In this document: piece by piece, positions 1 to 11,629 of the stretch
Numbering within the stretch: the stretch's first letter is position 1
How the letters are laid out: each line of letters begins with the position of its first letter
DNA from: Lasiosphaeria ovina
Lineage: Eukaryota > Ascomycota > Sordariomycetes > Sordariales > Lasiosphaeriaceae
NCBI GenBank assembly: GCA_033439765.1
Contig: JAULSN010000009.1
Location: forward strand, 1,364,001-1,428,000
Length of the DNA stretch: 64,000 bases
Direction of reading: 5' to 3'
Position numbers and translations under genes: made by a program
The notes under the pieces: model-generated
What the model saw: the letters and a program-made list of their open reading frames with translations, nothing else
Told to the model about the DNA's origin: nothing
Database searches by the model: none

Positions 1-1260
1 CAGCATGCCGCAGCTTCCAGCCAACAAACCGCTCGACCATGACTCCAAATATCGAACACTCACTAGCACGGGGATCGGTGATGGCCACTACACTCGTCCG
101 CCGGCTTTAGGGATTTCCTCAAACGTCAGACTTCTATCGAGAAGCTGTATCCCGTTCAGCGTTAACAGTAACGGGTGACACGAAGCAGGGCTCTCATGAC
201 AGCTGTAGGTTCATCCAAGGAGCTGCACCTCGTGTTGAGAGGTCCAACCGCGAACCTAGCATGGAGAAATCCAGGTCAACGGAAGCTGCCCCATCGGGGT
301 TGAAAGAGAAGTCCCGCGAGATGCAGGAAGCTGGGCAGACAGTTGGCATATTGTACTATTGTAAGCTGACCTGTAGAGTAGGTAACAAGTGCATTGATAA
401 GGTCACTGCGGTTAGGCAACTTCTCCAAGCGCCCGCTTAACGGATGGAAGTAGGTGAGCCGTTACGATGGAAGTAGTGCTGCTTTGGCTTAGGCTTTTGT
501 GGTCATGTATAGCTAGAGTTGACCGTTTTCAGCCATGACCTGATACCATCCGCTTCCAAGGTTCACAATGTCAAGCCGGGGAGGTTGGCGTCGGTTAATC
601 CGAGTTAGGGAGGCCGGAATCTGGTGCTTGGGTATTGCGAGGGCCATGTTATCCCTGTATAGGTGCGTTGGAGGCCGTTGGTCGATGCTTGTTTGGCGGC
701 ATTTCCGCAGCATGGCGACGGGTGATGAGTTGACGACTCGTATACAATTAGGTGTCGTATGGTGTCTGTCTGTGGTCGACTCGGCCTCCGCTGACGCGCG
801 TTGTAGCATAGGTGCCGGCTACCTACAGCGGGCGTGTCCGCGGGAGGGCAGCAAAAGGCTGAGCGCGCTGGTTTGTCGATCAAGAGGCAGCCTGGAGACA
901 TGCATGATGGCGAGTGTACCATCCCGTCGTCCTCGCAGTCATCCGTTTCCCCTGATGAGTATCTCCATCCCTGCCGCCACACAAGAGAACACAACCTATT
1001 CTAACCCTCGGGCTCTTGGAACCGTGCGTGCGCGTCTCGTGCATCCGCTCGCAATCCCCTCAGTCCGTTAGTCCTTTGCGACAGCTTGGGCCTGGTCTAC
1101 CGTCCGATCGGCTGCAACCCTCTCCCTCCCCCTGACCTTGGCTGACCAGTTCAAACACAGACTCTCCGCCGCCACCACACTAGCGCCAAGGACTATACAT
1201 TGACGCGCTGACAAGCTGGTCACAATGACGACCTTTCTGGTTCCATCTTGACGCCGACTA
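1..1260. other. Gene-poor left edge
   Basis: I see no coding region I can defend here. The open frames at 513-1071 on both strands overlap one another and match no family I know. The sequence is of mixed composition with no clear repeat. Confidence 0.4.
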
Positions 1261-1952
1261 GACCTAGCCTACGAAGGACTAATGAGATCTGCACTAGAGG
1301 ACTGGGAGTATCGCCAATCTCTGGAAAGGGACAAGGAAGTAAGACAAAAAGCAAGGCGGAATACGCGCAGGCATATTGGTAAATATGCGAGCTCCCAGAA
1401 AAGAAAGCGCAAGGTGGGAAAATCCAAGTTAACCCTAACAGTACCCATCACTCGGCCGTCTTCTTCCAGAGATATCTCAACGTCAGCTCCGACCTCGACG
1501 TCTGGAAATTCTACCCCTCAAGATATCAGATACCGAAGTTTGCTCTCAAACCTTCAGCCTCTCGAGATACACTCTCGCAGCATCCACACCCTCCTCCACC
1601 TTGGCCATGTCCGTGCCGCTCCCCACGCTCGTGGTACCGGTACCTTTCCCTCCCGCGCTCCCGCCGCCTACAGCTTTCGCCACCTCGGCAACCCACTCGC
1701 TTACCACTAGGCCGTTCTTCGCGTATCCCTGGAAATCATATTAGCTATGGCCATAGCCCTTTAATATGAAATAGAGAAGCTTACTAGAGAGACGAAGCAC
1801 CCGTGGGCAATTCGGTTGGTAGAGCTATCAAGCCCTACCAAGCCCTACCAAGTACGCACTCTTCTCATAGTAGCGAGATGCGATATACTTAAGGGTTTCG
1901 GTAAGAACCGCGGAAGAGAAGTCGGTTAGGAGCCGCACAATAATCGAGGTAC

Positions 1953-2014
1953 TCTCCGGGTTGTTGTTCTCCGGGTTGTTGTTCTCCGGGTTGTTATTCT
2001 CCGGGTTATTATTA
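1953..2014. repeat. 15-bp tandem repeat, about four copies
   Basis: The unit TCTCCGGGTTGTTGT repeats head to tail about four times, with the last copies drifting (ATT replacing GTT). It lies in AT-rich non-coding sequence. A 9-bp duplication (CAAGCCCTAC) also occurs just upstream, near 1825-1850. Confidence 0.85.
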
Positions 2015-2328
2015 TACGTAACCTGGGCTTCAATAAATTTAATAGCTATATCTACCTACGCTTTTCGAATACTCTTCTATTCTTTCATTATGCTCTTAAC
2101 GATCCCGTCGACCTACGTCGCCATTCCCTTTTTATATAAGATGGAGATTACGGATATAGTAAGTTCGGCTTATACTTGCTTAACAAGTATCTCCTTCTTC
2201 GGAGATATGGCCATCTTGTTAAGGCCCTCTAAGAGCTCTTCTAAATGAATGGTAGGCCACCGGGACTGCCATGCCTCTTGGCCGGTGACCGCCACGATAC
2301 GCCAAACACCCTTTGCGATCCCAGACTC

Positions 2329-2521
2329 TTCCAATATGACCATGTCCATAATCTCACCGGTCTTATCAATATGCGTGCCTCTATAGAACTGATACTCTGG
2401 CGATACCAGTCCTTATTAGACATGTCGCTGAGGATTGTGCGACCCTTCCAATATGACCATATCCAGAATCTCACCGATCTTGTCAATATGCGTGCCTCCG
2501 TTGAACTCGATGCTCTATGGT
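2329..2521. repeat. Diverged direct duplication, about 75-bp copies 117 bp apart
   Basis: The segment beginning TTCCAATATGACCAT at 2329 recurs at 2446 with about 85% identity over some 75 bp. Both copies contain ATCTCACCG and TCAATATGCGTGCCTC. Open frames on both strands show the same duplicated peptides, which reflects the DNA duplication rather than a real protein. Confidence 0.75.
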
Positions 2522-3109
2522 GACAGGGGGTAAAATGATAACGCCACATACACTAAGTCAAAATAACATATACGCCCGAATTCCTTACGTAGCTCAACAA
2601 CAACCTCATGCGCGTAGCTGATGATTGGAGCTCGCATGGAGGGCATTCAGGGCTTCTAATTCTGGAGAGCGTTCAATTTGACGTAGAACTCGTAGAGTTG
2701 TAGCTGTGAACCTAGTTATGAGGCATTTTTGCCAGGGTAGGTGAAGAAATTTAGCTCCAGTCAGAACCACCCTAGCGCCCCCATTCGGTCCATCAAAGTG
2801 AATGTGTTGCAAGATGAGGCTCAGAAGGTTAGGGTTAATAGTTGTGTGGGGCTTCCTAGGATTCTCCACATGATCTCCTTTGTCTATATATAGTCGCTCT
2901 TTTTACCATTTTCCCTTTGTTACAATATAAGGGCTGCTTGATGCACTTCTATATTCCAAAGCCTTAGACGGTTTCTCCGGAGGGGCCTCCTTAAACGAAG
3001 CGACGGTAGCAACTTTAATAGATATGGAGAAGGAATAAGAGCGAAGGTTAAGGGAAATAGAGTTTGAATGTGGGACGTAAACTGGATTTTTATACGACCT
3101 GGGGGAAAA

Positions 3110-3760
3110 GGAGCGGCGGGGTTTATCTATCCTGCCGTGCTTAGTCGCACCCTCCATCGCTGTTCTACCGTTTATTTCTGCACCAGCGGCGTTAACGTCG
3201 ACACTGTGGTTGATGAGGTACCTTTTCAATGCCTATGTACCCTTTTATGGCGGCAAGCTGAAGACTGGTGGCTCCCGCATTCTGCCCAGCCGGCTCATTG
3301 ACGTCCGCTCCGGCTTTTATGAAGCGGCTAATGATTGCTAACGCGCCTATTTCTACTGCCTTTTAAAGGTTTGACCGGCCAAGACACTCCTAATTGTAAT
3401 CCTGACTTGTAATGTCTATGCCAACGCCCCGTAAAAGGTCAAATATCTCGACGGTTTGAAAACAAATAGCCCAGCACAGAGGATTATGGTTGCGATTTGG
3501 TATTGGTGCCATTTCTTGTCGAGACATGTTCTTCAGTTCTGGAATCAGAAGTCTGGCCAGCGGCAAAGAGTTTGCTGCGGCAGCATTCGCGAGTGCTAAT
3601 CGATCCGGACTGAATCCACGGTCAAAATAAGCGCCGCACGAGCTCGATGTCGCCAATGGCAATAGCAGTAGTGATAGAAGAACCCATAGAAAATTTCGAC
3701 TTACATCTCCAAAATCGGCTCACTATCTCCCAGAAATCATTGCCGATCCCAAACATCTGC
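3110..3760 (-). pseudogene. Ankyrin-repeat protein relic
   Basis: Minus-strand translation gives recognisable ankyrin units in shifting frames. Near 3280-3330 it reads FIKAGADVNEPAGQNAGATS followed by LQLAAIKGY; near 3170-3220 it reads DVNAAGAEINGRTAMEG. Upstream (3400-3690) lie less regular units with ARLLIPELKN and VEIFDLL. This matches the C-terminal ankyrin block common in large fungal ankyrin proteins. The gene is broken: a T-run indel near 3636 shifts the frame, and in-frame stops occur at 3390-3392 (TAG) and 3363-3365 (TAA). At those positions the family, as I remember it, has Trp and Gln. No start or complete protein survives. Confidence 0.75.
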
Positions 3761-4394
3761 CACTTCTTGTCCGTCCAAGTAATAGGAGGATTCTCCATGT
3801 TACCGCGTAGTGTCATGTAATTTCCGGACCAAGGATCTGGCAATGTAAGTGGAAGGATGGTAATGCTTGGTATTGGAATGAATCGTAATAAGAGTTCCAA
3901 GATTTCGTAGTCTCTGTGACAACTGCGACCCACAAGGCACAGCGAAGGGCAATACATAGTGAGACCTAGGCAATAGCGAAGTCCAAGCCATAACGAAGCA
4001 CAACCGATAACGAAGTGCAAATGTGGCCTAACTTACGGCGGATGAAAAAGCATATTACATCCTGCTTTCCTCAGACCGTTCTACTCTCGCAACTCCAAAT
4101 ATAATTAGATAGCAACGTAGCGGAATCTTAAACTAGAACTAGATATGACAGCCCATAGAAGGGTGTTATTTTTGCACATGCGAAATGTCTATCTCCTCTC
4201 GACTTTCTAGAGTTGACCCGGTAGACCGGCCAACCGAGTCCTAGTTGCAACGTGCAGGCATGACATTCGTGATGTGGATTGGAGGCAAACTTTCGGAGAG
4301 GGATGCTTAATGCTTCTTCTTCCTACGCTCCGAGCCTTGCTGCTCCTTGGCATAGATCAACTCGCGGATCCATGGTGGACATCTCCGTGAGTCC

Positions 4395-5100
4395 TCAGCA
4401 TGTTACCATCTCCTCAGAGTACTCGACAAGCTTTGTCAAGATACTAGTATCTAATTTGTAATGCTTCCTGTTGTCCGGATCCCGCCAGCAATACGTTCCT
4501 TGGCATAGGGGCCCGGTGCACCGCATGAGACTGTAGACTTCCTTCCAAGCAGTGGTCAGGCCGGCAGCTCCTATCACATGCAACGCTGTATTATTGAGGG
4601 CAGAATAGTGCTTGTATATGGAAGAAGAAAAGAAGGTGGGCATCGGCCAGATACCCAAAATATATAGGTAAATCTGACCTTTGTTCTCTCGGCTTTGTGT
4701 GGCTTGGCAGATGCGCCACTGACGCCTCAATGCGGCTTCTTCCGACAGCTCCCTATTCTTCGAGGAGCTCGGCCCTTTCCGCAAGGTGTACAGCCCGTAA
4801 CCCTTCCTCGTCTCGTACTCTGCTACGTCCTTACAGCGACCGCTTGTGCCACCTCCTTGTAAATTAACGAGATGTCGACCCTCAGCCTCTTCCCGTCGTG
4901 GAGGAGATGGCTCCAGTCCATCTCCAATTCGTCGAAACGCTTTGTCAGATCTCGCTGGGAGCGGTAAGTAACTGATACGACAACGTTTCGTCTCGTCTGG
5001 TTCGTAGGATTTGTTTCGCGGTGTCTTCTTTTTTCAGAAGCTGCTGCTGTAACTTCGAGTTTAGAGTCCGGTCCCACAAAGCGCTAGGCGCTAGTACAAG
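4395..5100 (-). pseudogene. Relic of an uncharacterised dispersed fungal family
   Basis: The minus strand carries the segments RFDELEMDWSHLLHDGKRL (near 4880-4940) and CTGPLCQGTYCWRDPDNRKHY (split by the 20-residue limit as CTGPLCQGTYCW and RDPDNRKHY, near 4450-4530). The second looks like a small Cys-rich motif. I have seen this combination in uncharacterised fungal proteins, but I know of no function. A frame change is needed near 4800-4815 to join the two parts. The second ORF then ends at 4395 without the downstream part I would expect. Function is unknown. Confidence 0.5.
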
Positions 5101-5939
5101 GTTCTGTTCTGTATCGTTTGTAAGCTTTGACAGTCTTCCTTTCTTCAACAGAAGCTTCCACTCAATGGAGTAATGGACGCATGTGGGCGGGGACTCGTCA
5201 TGTGGCAGGTTGGGGTTCTAGTCGGCCAGCTGGAGCAGTGGCAGTCCCGGTCTGCCTCTCTGCGGCTGCTCCTGAGGGGCTGGACTCGTGCTGCGGCTGT
5301 CATAAAACGCCGCCGCAACAGTTCGCGACCATCCCCTTCTCCCGGGATCCCGATTTCGTCCAACCGTGGAGACATTATTCTCGACCAAATTGACGAGGAA
5401 TGTTCCGAGGCGGCTGCTCGCGTGGCCCCAGTAGGCGTAGGCCTGTCTACAGCCTGTCGGTCGAGTTCGAGGGTGTCGGTAGAGAATTAAGAGGGCCGGC
5501 CAAGAGTCCAATTTTGGGCCCAAGACGTGGATCCCACGGGGGGATAGTAGCGGGGCTCAGGCGGAGGAGTTGGAGGCGGGACGGCCTCGAGCGTGTCCAC
5601 CTCGGAGGAAGTGAGTTCCATGCTCACGGTATTGAGGGGCGTCAAGCCTTCGGGCTCTAGAGACGGACTCATATGCCGCCACTTCCATCCAGGAACAAGT
5701 TCTCCCCCGGCATCTTTGGAGTCCTCTCTCTAGTTACCCCGAGCATAGTGATTGGGGAAATGAAAAGGGGCCAAGGTCCGGACATGAAGGTCAGAGTATG
5801 GAGGTGGTTAGGGAGATTCAGGTGGGTGGACGCCAGGAAGGGGTCAAATGTGTCGACGGAATGCCGGCACGTCCTTGATTAACATGAGACAGCGACGATA
5901 GAGAGGTATCGCCGGCTATAAGCGCACAAAGGCGCCCCT

Positions 5940-6600
5940 GTCAAGATGGGCGGGCTCTCGGCCCATCGTCACCACCAGCCACCACCCCAGGAGCGTCGCC
6001 GACACGAAGCCGCCGCCGGAGGAGCTACAGATGTGGTGTCGCCGGGAGACCAACAGACTTCAGAGGAAGGCCCGCAGGCGCAGGGTTCGCGGAATGACCT
6101 GCTCCGGTCCATCTTGCACGACATTTTCTGTCAAACTCGGACCTGATCCGCGCCGCGTGCGCCGAGAGACGGAAGCGGATGATGGAAGAAGGCACACCAA
6201 CAAACGCCATCCAAGACTCCAAGACGTCGGCGGAGACATCGGCCGCGGCGCTGGCGAAGAAAGACGGAGGCGGCAGAGTGGTCTCTGCCCGAACTGCAGT
6301 CCATGATGCGCCGCATTGCCTCGCTGACCAGGCTTCTTCCATTTAAGATCTGCCTCTTCGTCGATGGCCTAGACGAATACGGCCGAGACACGGCGCAGCT
6401 CTATAAACTGCTCGGAGAGTTGTCTTTGCCCTGTCCCGGTGCCGTGGTTCTGTGCCCGTCCGTCATTGAGTTGCCGACCAAAAAGCAAAATGCACACACA
6501 CACACAGACAGGCAGGCAGGGCAGAAGATGCCCCTGCTGCTCCCCTTTTTGGCCGTAGCGACGTGTTCGGCTTCTTGACCAACGCCGACGGCACGATCCG
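5940..6600 (+). pseudogene. NACHT/NLR relic (Walker B region)
   Basis: Plus-strand fragments in more than one frame resemble the nucleotide-binding part of fungal STAND receptors. They include NDLLRSILHDIF (about 6091-6126), an EWSLPELQSMMRRIASLTRL stretch (6277 on) and the Walker B motif ICLFVDGLDEY (about 6348-6381), followed by LYKLLGELS. The order matches the intact NLR at 36.8-39.6 kb. A CA-dinucleotide tract at 6488-6507 interrupts the sequence soon after, and FGFLTNADG (about 6570) may be a further scrap. No Walker A motif or start is visible, so it is a fragment. Confidence 0.7.
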
Positions 6601-7109
6601 GCGCGGTTAGAACAAAGCCCCGGGCCTGCGCCTGCATCGCCTGCGCCAGATTCGACACGCCAGAACAATCCAGGTCTTCTCAAAACTGAAGTCAACACTC
6701 CACAGTCTAGCACGTACGTGCCCCTTGCTTCGTGTCTCGGGTTGATCGATCCTCGCTCACCTCTCGGAATATACCGAGCGGGCTTGAACATCAGGTCCAG
6801 GAGCAGCGGTATATTTCTCTCTCGCCCCTTTCTTCGACAGTCGGGATATAAGCGGACTTGAACATCTTGTCTTAGACGGCGGCTATATTTCTCCCTCGCT
6901 CTGTTCCTTAGTTCCGGCGGCATGATACGGTATCGCTCCTAGTCTTCTTTTTCTTTGTGTGTGGATCTCTAGATTGGTCTCTTCCTATTCTGGTGGGGTA
7001 GCGGACGAGCTGGGGTTCTGCGAGGTGCCAGTCGTGGTTGGCGGGCCCCTGGTGCTGGTGTTGATGGTGGTGGGCGTGGGTTTACTGCCCGCTTCACTAT
7101 GTTATCTGA

Positions 7110-7401
7110 ATTGACCGGGATGAGGAGATGGACACGTACGATGTTTGTTGTTATGGCTGCTGTTTTGATGAATGTTGGCATGGGGAAAAAAAGAGAGAAG
7201 GAGAAAACGGTTGAGAAGAGAAAGCCGGCAGCAGAAGGCCGTTTTAACAAGAAGGTCGAATTGAGCCCAAATTCGAAGTTTGCCACGATAGAACACATTC
7301 GGCGCGCGCAGAGGGCAGTGGGGCGTGATGTGGATAGTTCTAGCGAATCAGAGGGCGTGGAAGAAGTCGAGGAAGTCGAAAGTTGCATGTTTATTAGTTG
7401 A
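7110..7401 (+). pseudogene. DDE transposase C-terminal relic
   Basis: The open frame ends with a basic stretch (KKREKEKTVEKRK), then SPNSKFATIEHIRRAQRAVG and an acidic Ser/Glu tail (SSSESEGVEEVEEVE) before the stop at 7399-7401. A basic segment, then an 'NSKFA-I--I-RAQ--AGR' block and an acidic tail, is what I associate with the end of fungal DDE-superfamily transposases. No catalytic aspartates are present, so only the tail remains. The family assignment is from memory. Confidence 0.5.
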
Positions 7402-7824
7402 TTTGTTGTTTTTCTACGTACTTGAATGTAGGGTGTCGTTCATGTAAGTGGGCGGCGCCGCACGGGCCAAAAGTCGGCGTGGCCAAAATAGGTATGGTCA
7501 ACTTATCGCCGGGCAGCGCCGAGCGCGCCGCTCCCAGACCCTTGCAGCCTGGGAGTAACTCGTTTGTCACCCGAGCCTGGGGGACCGTCGCATCGAAAAA
7601 CCGCTCTTGGCCTGCGGTGGCCGTATTCTCCTGAGGATTGACCTCTGGAGTTTTGTTCTCTTGGGCGGTGTTATTTGCGGTATTGTCCTCCGGAGTAGTT
7701 ATTCTCTGGGTGTTCTCAGCTTGGCGGATGGTAGAGTCGGCCATTCTTGGATATCTGTGGGTGGGCACTGTGTTGGTAACTCGTTCAAGAGACTGGGAGG
7801 TGTGGTAGAATGGGTAGGGGAAGG

Positions 7825-7995
7825 TGTGGCCTGCTAGCAGGGATCAGGCCGGACCCCGGCCTGATGCCCTCAAGCCGAGGCATAAGTGGAGATGGGATCC
7901 ACCGGTCCAGGCCATCATTTCCACATATATATTCCGCTGTGGCCCAGATAGCTAGACTTCCTCCAAGCAATCCAGTCAATCCTTTCCTCCCAACA
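7825..7995 (-). mobile_element. Solo LTR, copy 1 (171 bp)
   Basis: The element has ends TGT...ACA: TGTGGCC on the left and CCCAACA on the right, or TGTTGGGAGG...GGCCACA on the minus strand. It is flanked by a perfect 5-bp direct repeat GAAGG at 7820-7824 and 7996-8000. It is about 95% identical to 55794-55966, which has a different 5-bp duplication. Short length, TG/CA termini and 5-bp duplications are the hallmarks of a solo LTR left by recombination of an LTR retrotransposon. A TATATAT stretch inside could be the LTR promoter. No internal gag/pol sequence is seen nearby. Confidence 0.85.
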
Positions 7996-8430
7996 GAAGG
8001 TAGGTCTACTACTCCCGTAAGGTGTATTCTTTGACTGAGATCCGATAGGGTAGGAAGATTGAGGGAAGAGGACTACAGGCAGGGGGAAAATTAAGGAGTC
8101 AATCGGGCTAACCTTCAGAGCTAGGTGCAGTCGGCCTCCTAAAGCTATTTTCTCTTATCTAACGTCTACCCAGTTCACCAAGGTGAGGGGCCGGGCTCAC
8201 AGCAGCTTCTATGTCGTCCCAGCTCCAACCCCGCCACCACGTGCTGCTTATCATTTGCCACCGTGATCCCCGAGCGTGGAGGGGCCGGTGGAATTGTTAT
8301 CACGCGGCCGGACCTTCTTCGTAAGCAAATGCTGAAGAGATATGGGATCTGGGATCGACTGGGGTCTGAGTAATAGATGGAGAGCTTGGGGTTCTCTTCT
8401 TCATAGCCACTGATGTTGTTGTTGTGTTGT

Positions 8431-8622
8431 GAGGTTGTAGGAAGAAAGTTTGGAGGAGGTTTGTTCGGACAGACAGTCAAAACCGTCTTTTTTCAAACCG
8501 TTTGATGAAAGCCCGTGGCAGCCAAACAAAACAGCAACGAAACTTCTTCTTACGCTGCTTCGAACGGACGGCGAGTGGGATATCGTTCAGTCCAATGACA
8601 ACGACACTCGGCCTGCCACAAA
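8431..8622. repeat. About 190-bp duplicated segment, copy 1
   Basis: This segment runs from GAGGTTGTAGGAA to CTCGGCCTGCC. It is about 80% identical to 11111-11319, with small indels. Shared landmarks include TTTGTTCGGACAGACAGTCA, CAGCAACGAAACTT and ACTCGGCCTGCCAC. No coding potential is shared convincingly; the similar small open frames on both strands follow from the DNA similarity. It is followed by a GCCT tetranucleotide run (8645-8668). Confidence 0.8.
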
Positions 8623-8784
8623 GCCGTCATCGCTGGGCCAATGTGCCTGCCTGCCTGCCTGCCTGCACCGACTTTGCGCTCTGCCCGGCGCTGCTCTGCT
8701 CTGCTCCATCAATCATCTGCAACCTCAACCTTGTCTCGCACTTGTCCGGGCATAGCATAATGAACCTGCCGCAGACTTCCGAGC

Positions 8785-9225
8785 ATGTCGAATTCACCTA
8801 TCTATAGATGCAAAGAACGGCGATTTCGAGGCCGCGGCGGTCTCTAGCCTGACGCTGGCCACCGATGTCCGGCTCAAACGCTCCAGGTTGGCGACCGTCG
8901 GTTAGTTCGTCACCATGAGCGACACACTCACATCCGAGAGTCCTCTCCGGCCGATCGGATAACCGCCTCTCGAGGACGGCTCCTACTTCGTCGACGTTGA
9001 CAATACGGTAGACACGTCCTAGGTCTAGACTACCTGCGCCTCGGCATCTTTCCCCTTTCTTCTTGGACGAGGACAAATGCCACGACCAGAGCAAGTAGGT
9101 ACTACGCGGTCCTCACCGAGGCGCGGTACTTTAGCATCTTAGCGCTCGCAGAGTAGCTAGCTCGCACAGAAGCGATACCTAGATGCCGTCAAGATGGTTC
9201 GGGATATCGACACACCTTTTCGAGC
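8785..9225 (+). pseudogene. BTB/POZ (T1-type) protein relic
   Basis: Fragments in drifting frames suggest a fungal BTB/POZ T1-like protein: DGSYFVDVDNTV (about 8977-9012), YLRLGIFP (about 9030) and AVLTEARYFSILALAE (about 9100-9146), then YLDAVKMVRDIDT (about 9177-9213). In intact relatives, as I recall them, these segments run in one frame around a single BTB fold. Here stops and frame changes separate them. The assignment rests on remembered motifs only. Confidence 0.5.
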
Positions 9226-9829
9226 AAGAGTGGGGTGAGGCCACTGCCTTTTGCAACAGCCTCCCTAGCTATACGACTGTGAGGAGAGAAGATTGAGGTA
9301 GCGAGTGGCGTTTGCAAGGTGCACCTCTGTCCTACCCACGAGTTCACACCGAGGAGACCCAAACAAGTACGACGACAATTACTGTGCCGCCACAGAGAAG
9401 TGGAATCCTGATGTCAATGAAAAGGAAACCCTGCGAACTCTGGCTTGTCTCTGGGTAGACGAGGTCTATGAGCGGTTCATGATCACGACGGTGAAGACGG
9501 TGTTTAATCACGATGCTCGTATATTCCTACCCAACAAGCCTCTCAATACTTACTGGTAGGTATTTGTAGGCTACATATGACAGCAGGGCTCAAGAGCGTC
9601 AGATGGTGATGTAGGTCAACGGCATCATTTCGGTCTCAAGGTTCACCTCCTTTTATATATCTCTCTCCAAAAGGCATCGCGTGATATAGGTCGTACAAGG
9701 TCGTATTAAGAGTCTTGAGTTTCATAAGCCGGCCTTACCGCCCGCCAATTGTCCGGTTCCTCGCCTGGAACAGCCCACTGAAGATGTGCAGCCGCACAAA
9801 GTCTCATTTGAAGTTCTCTCCCTCTATCT

Positions 9830-10337
9830 CTATCGACGGAAGGCCTCAAAGTCATCCCACACCTCGACCTTCTTGCCCATCCGCCGGGCATCGATCAGGT
9901 CCACGATGTTGACCATCTTCAGGTCCCTTTTTGCATTCCGCAGTGGAGTCATTCGAGGGAGGGGCGCCCACCTCGCGGCATAGGTCTTGGTTAGCCCTTG
10001 AGCTCCAGATCTTCCCCTGTGAATTGAGCATCTTCTTCGGTTTCGTCATCGTCGTCGTCCTGCGACTGCGAGAAGTAGTGCAGCTTGAGCTCCTGGCCCA
10101 TCGCATCGCATCGCAATTGTGCGCTCCCGGGTATACTGCTACGAGCGCGAGCGCGAGCCAGGGCAGGGATCCAGCTCTGTTCTGTGACGACGCGAGGCGG
10201 CCAAATTCATTGTCAAAGGACGCACCATCATTGGGTGCCAAGTTTTCGAATTTGGCAAAGTGTGATTGCGACGGCGGTGGGAGCTCGGCTACCACGTCCG
10301 CGTCCGCGTCCTCTTCGTTTGTGTGCTTGCTTGCCAT
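9830..10337 (-). pseudogene. Frameshifted member of a conserved fungal unknown family
   Basis: The minus strand starts at an ATG at 10337 with an acidic N-terminus, then FENLAPNDGASFDNEFGRLA. It continues in other frames through YTRERTIAM, ELKLHYFSQSQ, an Asp/Glu run, YQDLCREVG and VNIVDLIDARRMGKKVEVWD. This order matches a small acidic fungal family I recognise but cannot name. The copy is broken by single-base frame changes, for example an extra base before the YQDLCREVG segment and another in an A-run after the EC residues. It ends at a TAG (9830-9832), earlier than in relatives I recall. Function is unknown. Confidence 0.7.
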
Positions 10338-10339
10338 CT

Positions 10340-11100
10340 CTTGTGGTATGATTGCTGCCCGCGTTTGAAGCGGTCCAGGCAAGTGATGTGTTTCAAGGTA
10401 GCTGTAGCTAGCTGGAAAACGGTAGTGTTAGTTCCAAGTTTGTAGAAGGGGGATGATATTCCGTGCGAGGTACCGCGGCTTGATGTGTGAGAGCTCTGAC
10501 TCGCCAGGTGCCCTGTACTGTGTATATGTGGGGAAAGCAAAGCAGTTGATGTGAAGATGTGTTTATTCTAAATACAAAGGTATAATAAGGGGACAGCTTG
10601 CAAGGACTCTGTTGAACGGAACTCAGCTCTGTTCAAGAGTGCATGCGGAAGCGTCTAGAGGGTGAGACACGGCGGCAGCCCCTTTGTTGTTTCCGCTGAT
10701 TCCGTTAGCATTGGTGCTACGTAGACTTGGTCGTATATATAAAACACGTCCTTGTTTCTAGTGCGAAAAACCTCGGCCACGGCAAATGGTTAGGGAGAAA
10801 TAGACGCCCCGTTTGCCGGGCTCCCTCCACCGCGTCCCCCCTCTCATAACCTCCCCGCTCTCACATGGAAACAGAACCACACATCTCGCCCGGATGATAA
10901 TGGACACCTCGCGCGCCGGCATGTCGGCGCCAACAATATAGCCGAGTCTGGCCGATGCGGGCGAGGGCCACAGGCGCCATGCGGTGCGTTATCTCCGCGA
11001 AGCATCTGCGCGAGGGACCGGGGTCGGAGGGAATGTACCAGGCCTCTTGGGCATCGGCATAGACGTTGGTGAGGAAGTGGCGAGAACAAGTTGTACCTGG
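10340..11100. other. Intergenic stretch without a supported gene
   Basis: No convincing gene is seen. The minus-strand open frame at 10844-11158 overlaps the start of the duplicated segment at 11111, and its first residues (MTVCPNK) are simply antisense of that repeat. A short scrap reading AWYIPSDPGPSRRCF (minus, about 11000-11045) may be an old coding remnant, but I do not recognise it. Confidence 0.4.
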
Positions 11101-11110
11101 GCGGCATTGC

Positions 11111-11319
11111 GAGGTTGTAGGAATTAGGGAGGGGGAGTTTGTTCGGACAGACAGTCAAAAACGTTTTTTTTCAAGCCGTTCGTTTGATGAAGAAGCCGTG
11201 GCCACCGCCAAACAAACTAGAACAGCAACGAAACTTACTTCTTCCGCTGCTTCGAACGGCGAACGGCGAGTGGGATGTCGTTCAGTCTAACGACAACGGC
11301 ACTCGGCCTGCCACCAAAT
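11111..11319. repeat. About 205-bp duplicated segment, copy 2
   Basis: Second copy of the segment at 8431-8622, in the same orientation and slightly longer because of small insertions (for example a duplicated GAACGGC). It lies directly upstream of the DUF2828 fragment, which has no counterpart after copy 1. The DUF2828 sequence is therefore not part of the duplicated unit. Confidence 0.8.
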
Positions 11320-11369
11320 TTCTTCCGCTCCTTCGAATGGCTAGTGGCATGTCAAGACAAACACGCTCC

Positions 11370-11560
11370 TCGTTTGCCGGCTAACGTTGTCAAGGAGAAC
11401 CAGCACAAGCTCCGGGACGCGCGCCACGACGCTGCCGTGCGTGCCTTTGAGACCAATCCAGTGCACCGCGCACTCCACCTCGCCGTCGCACGGCTCTTCG
11501 CAGAGCAGCTGAAAACCGACCTCGCCTTCCTCAACAGCGCGCACCTCGGCTGTAGAAAAA
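11370..11560 (+). pseudogene. DUF2828 protein fragment
   Basis: One open stretch reads VVKENQHKLRDARHDAAVRA then FETNPVHRALHLAVARLFAEQ and LKTDLAFL. I recognise this as an internal part of the DUF2828 family (fungal/plant proteins of Ro60/TROVE-like architecture with a vWA domain). The segment is about 60 residues, against roughly 700 in full members. It stops near 11550, where an unrelated AT-rich and repeat sequence begins. No start and no vWA domain are present. Confidence 0.75.
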
Positions 11561-11629
11561 AGCTAATAATACACTTTTTCTAATAACCGAAGGAAAATAA
11601 GGCCAACTGGCCTGTGGAAGGTCCAGATA

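Noticed and set aside
1282..1710. 142-codon plus-strand ORF with a basic N-terminus
   Set aside because: It has a helical basic stretch but no recognisable domain, no homologue known to me and a low-complexity second half.
9931..10368. 145-codon plus-strand frame
   Set aside because: Antisense to the recognisable frameshifted family on the minus strand.
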